Shown here piece by piece: positions 63,991-64,000 of a stretch of 64,000 bases of DNA (positions are counted from its first letter, which is position 1; every line of letters starts with the position of its first letter). The notes under the pieces are model-generated. The model ran no database searches. It saw only the letters and a list, made by a program, of their open reading frames with translations, and had not been told where the DNA came from. The position numbers and the translations under genes were made by a program. Source of the stretch: Crocodylus rhombifer (taxonomy: Eukaryota; Chordata; Crocodylia; Crocodylidae); contig JAVSML010001075.1 in the NCBI GenBank assembly GCA_038503035.1, positions 392,101 to 456,100 of the forward strand, read 5' to 3'.

Positions 63991-64000
63991 CTCTCTGTGA

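Noticed and set aside
33687..64000. TBATA or SGPL1 orthologue beside ADAMTS14
   Set aside because: Human synteny suggested TBATA here, but no exon with TBATA or SGPL1 motifs was found on either strand. The minus-strand gene is StAR-like.
1..64000. CRISPR arrays, bacterial operons or defence systems
   Set aside because: The window is vertebrate DNA. Direct repeats seen are transposon, tandem or simple repeats without regular unique spacers.

Overview
The window is vertebrate nuclear DNA, most likely from a sauropsid and possibly a crocodilian. The evidence is spliced genes with GT-AG introns and vertebrate exon phases, many CR1 LINE copies with the octamer-like 3' tail, a MIR-type SINE, hAT-like short elements with 8-bp target duplications, a Gmr1-like Ty3/gypsy element, and no recognisable L1 or Alu. 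The species cannot be fixed from the sequence alone.

Layout. (1) 1-33632 (+) is the 3' half of ADAMTS14, a procollagen N-proteinase. Twelve exons run from the junction of the disintegrin-like and first thrombospondin regions to the stop codon, giving 736 visible residues. The introns are loaded with mobile DNA. The first intron holds a full-length Gmr1-like retrotransposon (385-7276, minus strand) with 5-bp TSDs, a tRNA-Gly primer site and integrase placed before reverse transcriptase. A solo LTR is nested in its integrase. Later introns hold a near-complete CR1 with an intact esterase ORF1, a CR1 3' fragment, a second solo LTR, hAT-like and other inverted-repeat elements, and a GC-rich block with an 89-bp imperfect tandem repeat. 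(2) 33633-44287 is intergenic, with CR1, hAT and simple-repeat insertions. (3) 44288-53927 (-) is a complete seven-exon StAR-family gene (290 aa) that I read as the non-mammalian paralogue STAR2. It lies tail to tail with ADAMTS14 and has a TATA box and nuclear-receptor-like half sites just upstream. (4) 54081-64000 shows no recognisable exon. It holds CR1 tails, a MIR and several hairpin elements.

The two genes have no evident functional link. ADAMTS14 acts outside the cell on collagen propeptides. The StAR-like protein should move cholesterol into mitochondria for steroid synthesis. The most interesting points are the complete STAR2-like gene, which lacks both PKA sites of classical StAR but keeps the buried charged pair of the sterol pocket, and the complete Gmr1-like element with its Ty1/copia-like domain order.
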